From Pelorhabdus rhamnosifermentans (GTDB taxonomy: Bacteria; Bacillota; Negativicutes; UMGS1260), in assembly GCF_018835585.1 (NCBI RefSeq), contig NZ_JAHGVE010000001.1:496001-560000 (forward strand): a stretch of DNA of 64,000 bases. The letters run 5' to 3'. The translations under genes were made by a program, and so were the position numbers. This document shows positions 61,335 to 64,000 of this stretch, piece after piece. Every line of letters begins with the position of its first letter. Position 1 is the stretch's first letter. The notes under the pieces were generated by a model, which was given only the letters and a program-made list of their open reading frames with translations, was not told where the DNA came from and made no database searches.

Positions 61335-62321
61335 GTGAATAATGTTATGGGAAAAAACATTCCATTATTAGAAATCGATGAGGTTAAAATTACGATAATC
61401 ATGGATAATACAACAGACGCATTTATGACAAGTAATGAAATCGTACATAGATTTGATATTTCTAAAGGCCCACTTATTTCAAATGATGGTTTTTCGACAA
61501 TTGTAGCAGAACATGGATTTTCAGCAATGATTCAAGTCAAATGCGGAAATAAACAAGGCGCTGTATTATATGATACAGGGGTGAGTCCCGGTGGTACCTT
61601 GCATAACATGAGTGTCATGGGAATTAACGTTAATGATATGCAAGCGATTATACTCAGTCATGGCCACCTGGATCATACTACGGGGTTACCTGAGTTGATT
61701 GATAAATTAGGGCCACATCAGATACCGCTTATATTGCATCCCGATGCTTTATTAGAGAGAAAGGTAATCATGCCAGGTGGGTATGAAACTAATGTTTCAG
61801 CTCCTAAGTTAACTGATTTACAACAGGATAAAATTGTTTTCGTTAAAAAAATTGATCCAACTCTTTTAGTTGATGATATGATTCTTGTTTCTGGCCAAGT
61901 TGACCGGACTACTGATTTTGAAACAGGATTTCCGATCCACTACACGAAACGTAACGGCCAATGGGAAAATGATCCGTTAGTATTGGATGATCAGTGCGTT
62001 ATTGTAAATGTCCGGGGAAGGGGCTTGGTTGTAATTACAGGTTGCTGTCATGCTGGAGTTATCAATTCAATCCGCTATGCTCAAGCACTGACTCATTGCC
62101 AACAAGTTTATACCGTATTAGGAGGCTTTCACTTAACGGGTGGGATATTTGAAAAAATTATTCCCGAGACAATTGCTGAATTACAAAAAATTAATCCAAC
62201 CTATTTGATGCCCGGACACTGTACTGGCTGGTCTGCTATTCACCAAATTGCCCAAGCAATGCCGGAAGCGTTTATACCAAACAATGTTGGTACTACATTA
62301 GTTTTCCAGGCTGACCGTTGA
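61335..62321 (+). CDS. MBL-fold metallohydrolase (dihydropterin-type)
   Basis: A 328-residue metallo-beta-lactamase-fold hydrolase. LSHGHLDHTTGL is the metal motif, TGCCHAGVINSIRYA and GGFHLTG supply further His, and PGHCTGW lies near the end. The pattern resembles the 7,8-dihydropterin-6-methyl-4-aminobenzene-phosphate synthase-like group of MBL proteins. The substrate is unknown. It lies 33 bases after the QueG-like gene and may be cotranscribed. GTG 61335 is the longest start; ATG 61347 is possible. Confidence 0.8.
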   Translation: MNNVMGKNIPLLEIDEVKITIIMDNTTDAFMTSNEIVHRFDISKGPLISNDGFSTIVAEHGFSAMIQVKCGNKQGAVLYDTGVSPGGTLHNMSVMGINVNDMQAIILSHGHLDHTTGLPELIDKLGPHQIPLILHPDALLERKVIMPGGYETNVSAPKLTDLQQDKIVFVKKIDPTLLVDDMILVSGQVDRTTDFETGFPIHYTKRNGQWENDPLVLDDQCVIVNVRGRGLVVITGCCHAGVINSIRYAQALTHCQQVYTVLGGFHLTGGIFEKIIPETIAELQKINPTYLMPGHCTGWSAIHQIAQAMPEAFIPNNVGTTLVFQADR

Positions 62322-62368
62322 CTTACGATATGGATAACAAGGTAAACAGAATTTTAGGAGTGCTACAT

Positions 62369-62554
62369 ATGAGTAAAACGGGCAATCCAGTAGTTTGGTT
62401 CGAGATCCCTGTAATTGATATGGAGAGAGGTAAAGTGTTCTATGAGGGCGTATTTAGCCAAAAATTAAATATTATTGATATGGGGCAAAGACAAATGTTT
62501 CCAGATGGAAATAGCGCATTAATTGAGACATGTAGTTACCAGCAATGGAGTTAG
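62369..62554 (+). pseudogene. Truncated VOC/glyoxalase-family protein
   Basis: TTTAGGAG precedes ATG 62369. NPVVWFEIPVIDMERGKVFYE is the start of a VOC-family (glyoxalase/bleomycin resistance) domain, but the frame ends after 61 residues at 62554. Family members have 115-130 residues. A second beta-alpha-beta-beta-beta unit is missing and not visible downstream. Confidence 0.65.
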
Positions 62555-62577
62555 GCGCGTGGCTTTCATTTGACAAT

Positions 62578-62626
62578 AAAGAAACGAAACAAAGGCGAAA
62601 TAATAGCGCCCTTGTTTCGTTTCTTT
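62578..62626 (+). terminator. Intrinsic terminator after the VOC remnant
   Basis: A 20-base stem with one mismatch (62578-62597 with 62607-62626) is followed by TATC. Confidence 0.8.
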
Positions 62627-63243
62627 TATCTATCAGTTTTTTAAGAAAGGTACTTTTGCTTATATCAGTGCCAGCGCGCGGAGGCGACATTATTTACACA
62701 AAAATACATTTTTGCACGAATTTATAGAGGTATTTCGTGTAGAAGTATGGAAGAATATAATGAATCGGGTCCTTGAAATTAATTTAAGAAATATAGATAC
62801 GTTAAAGCAGATTGTTTGTGAAAGTATAGCATGGATTCAATCTAGCTTAATATTTATTGCTATTCACATTGTTACTAGGAAAGTAACATTATATCGATAA
62901 TAGTTTGAAATATCAAACTATTATTGGGGGGAATGTATGAGACAGGAGCGTTATGTAAATAAGTTATTCATAGTCTTGTACAGATAGAATTCAAAAGAAG
63001 TGTTTGCATGAACGGTTACTTAGTGTACTATCGTAACAAATTGCTAAACAAGTTTAAAGTATAGTATTACCGTACACAATAAAGTAATATCTCGTATAAG
63101 ATTAATCGGGGAGAACCGTATCACCTCTAACGGGAAATGCTGATAAAGTTGACACAAATTTAATTAGTAGTTTTTAAGGTGCTTATCTGTAAGGCATCAC
63201 TTATATGATAACGTATATTAATGGCAAGTTAGGGGTGGACTGG
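62627..63243. other. Intergenic region with short relics and one perfect hairpin
   Basis: ATAATAGTTTG (62897-62907) pairs with CAAACTATTAT (62914-62924), followed by GGGGGG and ATG 62937, whose frame stops after a few codons. Short frames at 62712-62900 have no coding signature. TTGACA at about 63159 is the best -35 candidate for the LysR gene. Confidence 0.4.
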
Positions 63244-64000
63244 ATGGATGTTGAGCAAATGGAATACATTCTAGAGGTTCTTAAGAATGGTAATATTTCT
63301 AATACCGCTAAAAAGCTTTATATGTCCCAACCGCTGCTTAGCCAAAAAATTCAGGCTGTTGAGCGGGAGCTGAATACTAGGATTTTTAACAGGCACACCA
63401 GCCCGATTTCTTTAACCTTTGCAGGGAAGATAATTGTTGATTCTATTAAAAAGATTTTGGATGTCAGGGACAATCTGCTTTTGGAAATTGATGAAATTAA
63501 CGGTGAAACACGAGGCTGCATGAAAATTGCCATCGCTCCTCATCGGGCGGCATCCTTGTTGCCGAAGGTACTGCCTGTTTATTTGGCTGCGTGGCCATTG
63601 GTAGAAGTTGAAATTATTGAGGACACTAAAGGTACATTGAGCGAAGCTGTAATCAATGAACAGGCGGATTTAGCTTTTGTAAGGACCGAGAATAAGAATG
63701 ATGCCCTGGAATACGTCTATTTAAATAAAGATAATATTATTTTATTTGGCGGGTTGGAAACCGACCTTGCCAAAAGAATTCCCCAAGGCTCTACGATCAG
63801 TCTGCAAGAGGCAAAAAATGAAAAATTTGTTTCGGTATATGAAGGTTATGGTTTTAGAAAGACACAAGAAGAACTTTTTAAAAACTTCAATATCAATCCT
63901 AAGATCATACTTGAGACTCATAGCATAGAATTGGCATGCCGATTGGCAATTTCCTGTAATTTTGTTTCTCTATATCCAGGAACTTTACATGATGAGACAA
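63244..64000 (+). CDS. LysR-family transcriptional regulator (3' end missing)
   Basis: The frame opens at ATG 63244, with AGGGGTGG upstream, and runs off the window without a stop after 252 codons. MDVEQMEYILEVLKNGNISN with TAKKLYMSQPLLSQKIQAVE is the LysR winged HTH, followed by the LNTRIFNRHTSPISLTFAG linker. Residues 95 onward are the start of the periplasmic-binding-type sensor domain (GCMKIAIAPHRAASLLPKVL). The target is unknown; it may act on genes beyond the right edge. Confidence 0.88.
   Translation, partial: MDVEQMEYILEVLKNGNISNTAKKLYMSQPLLSQKIQAVERELNTRIFNRHTSPISLTFAGKIIVDSIKKILDVRDNLLLEIDEINGETRGCMKIAIAPHRAASLLPKVLPVYLAAWPLVEVEIIEDTKGTLSEAVINEQADLAFVRTENKNDALEYVYLNKDNIILFGGLETDLAKRIPQGSTISLQEAKNEKFVSVYEGYGFRKTQEELFKNFNINPKIILETHSIELACRLAISCNFVSLYPGTLHDET

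Noticed and set aside
62712-62900. Open frame of 62 codons before the LysR gene
   Set aside because: No ribosome site, no recognisable domain and an irregular composition.

Overview
The window reads as the chromosome of an anaerobic, moderately AT-rich Firmicute, most likely a Negativicutes/Sporomusaceae-type (Pelosinus or Sporomusa-like) bacterium. This is inferred from the mix of genes, not from a ribosomal marker: clostridial-style metabolism (an EtfA-rubredoxin fusion, a flavodiiron protein, an electron-bifurcating type [FeFe] hydrogenase, family I CoA-transferase) sits beside export systems typical of cells with an outer membrane (HlyB/HlyD-type type I secretion, EmrA/EmrB-type efflux). 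No rRNA, tRNA, CRISPR array or complete insertion sequence was seen.

Region by region. 1-5.7 kb: the end of an EtfA-rubredoxin fusion and a flavodiiron protein, a reverse-strand CoA-transferase pair with a clear promoter/operator, and a sensor histidine kinase whose response regulator has decayed. 5.9-20.8 kb: a large SARP/BTAD-AAA-TPR regulator followed by a long histidine-utilization operon (hutU, hutI, a HutF-like amidohydrolase, hutD, glutamate formimidoyltransferase, cyclodeaminase/cyclohydrolase, amino-acid permease, hutH) and an NCS1 permease. Together they would take up histidine, convert it to glutamate and ammonia and pass the formimino carbon to tetrahydrofolate. 21-27.5 kb: a DeoR regulator, a divergent PHP-domain protein, an MFS transporter, an NCS2 purine permease and adenine deaminase. 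28-29.2 kb: a divergent HxlR regulator and FMN-dependent reductase.

29.5-36.2 kb is the most unusual block. Two ABC exporters with inactive C39-like domains flank a membrane fusion protein, followed by a small Gly/Ser/Tyr-rich protein. The two transcription units share an identical 15-bp promoter box. This looks like a self-contained type I secretion cassette with its own non-RTX substrate. 36.3-39.7 kb is a MarR-EmrA-EmrB efflux operon with two copies of one operator. 39.7-42.6 kb holds a decayed PBP2 copy beside an intact PBP2.

42.7-50.3 kb is accessory and degraded: a membrane protein, a LysE exporter, an NADH:rubredoxin-reductase-like flavoprotein, an amidohydrolase and glycerol dehydrogenase, interspersed with gene fragments (PNPOx-like, LysE-like, HIT-like, truncated AraC, a Cys-rich reverse-strand remnant). 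50.3-54.8 kb encodes a NAD-linked multimeric [FeFe] hydrogenase, with a Rex-like site in its leader. It converges with a reverse operon (54.9-58.1 kb) encoding a thioredoxin-like [2Fe-2S] protein, a sensory-type [FeFe] hydrogenase with PAS domain (HydS-like) and a SpoIIE-type phosphatase, plausibly an H2- or redox-sensing circuit. 58.2-64 kb carries a decayed gene, a FliB/YkgJ-like Fe-S protein, an ArsR regulator with a Cys-rich tail and two matching operators, a QueG-like Fe-S protein, an MBL-fold hydrolase, a truncated VOC protein and the start of a LysR regulator that runs off the edge.

Functional calls rest on motif and family recognition by eye; no database search was run. Start codons moved from the longest open frame are explained in each entry.
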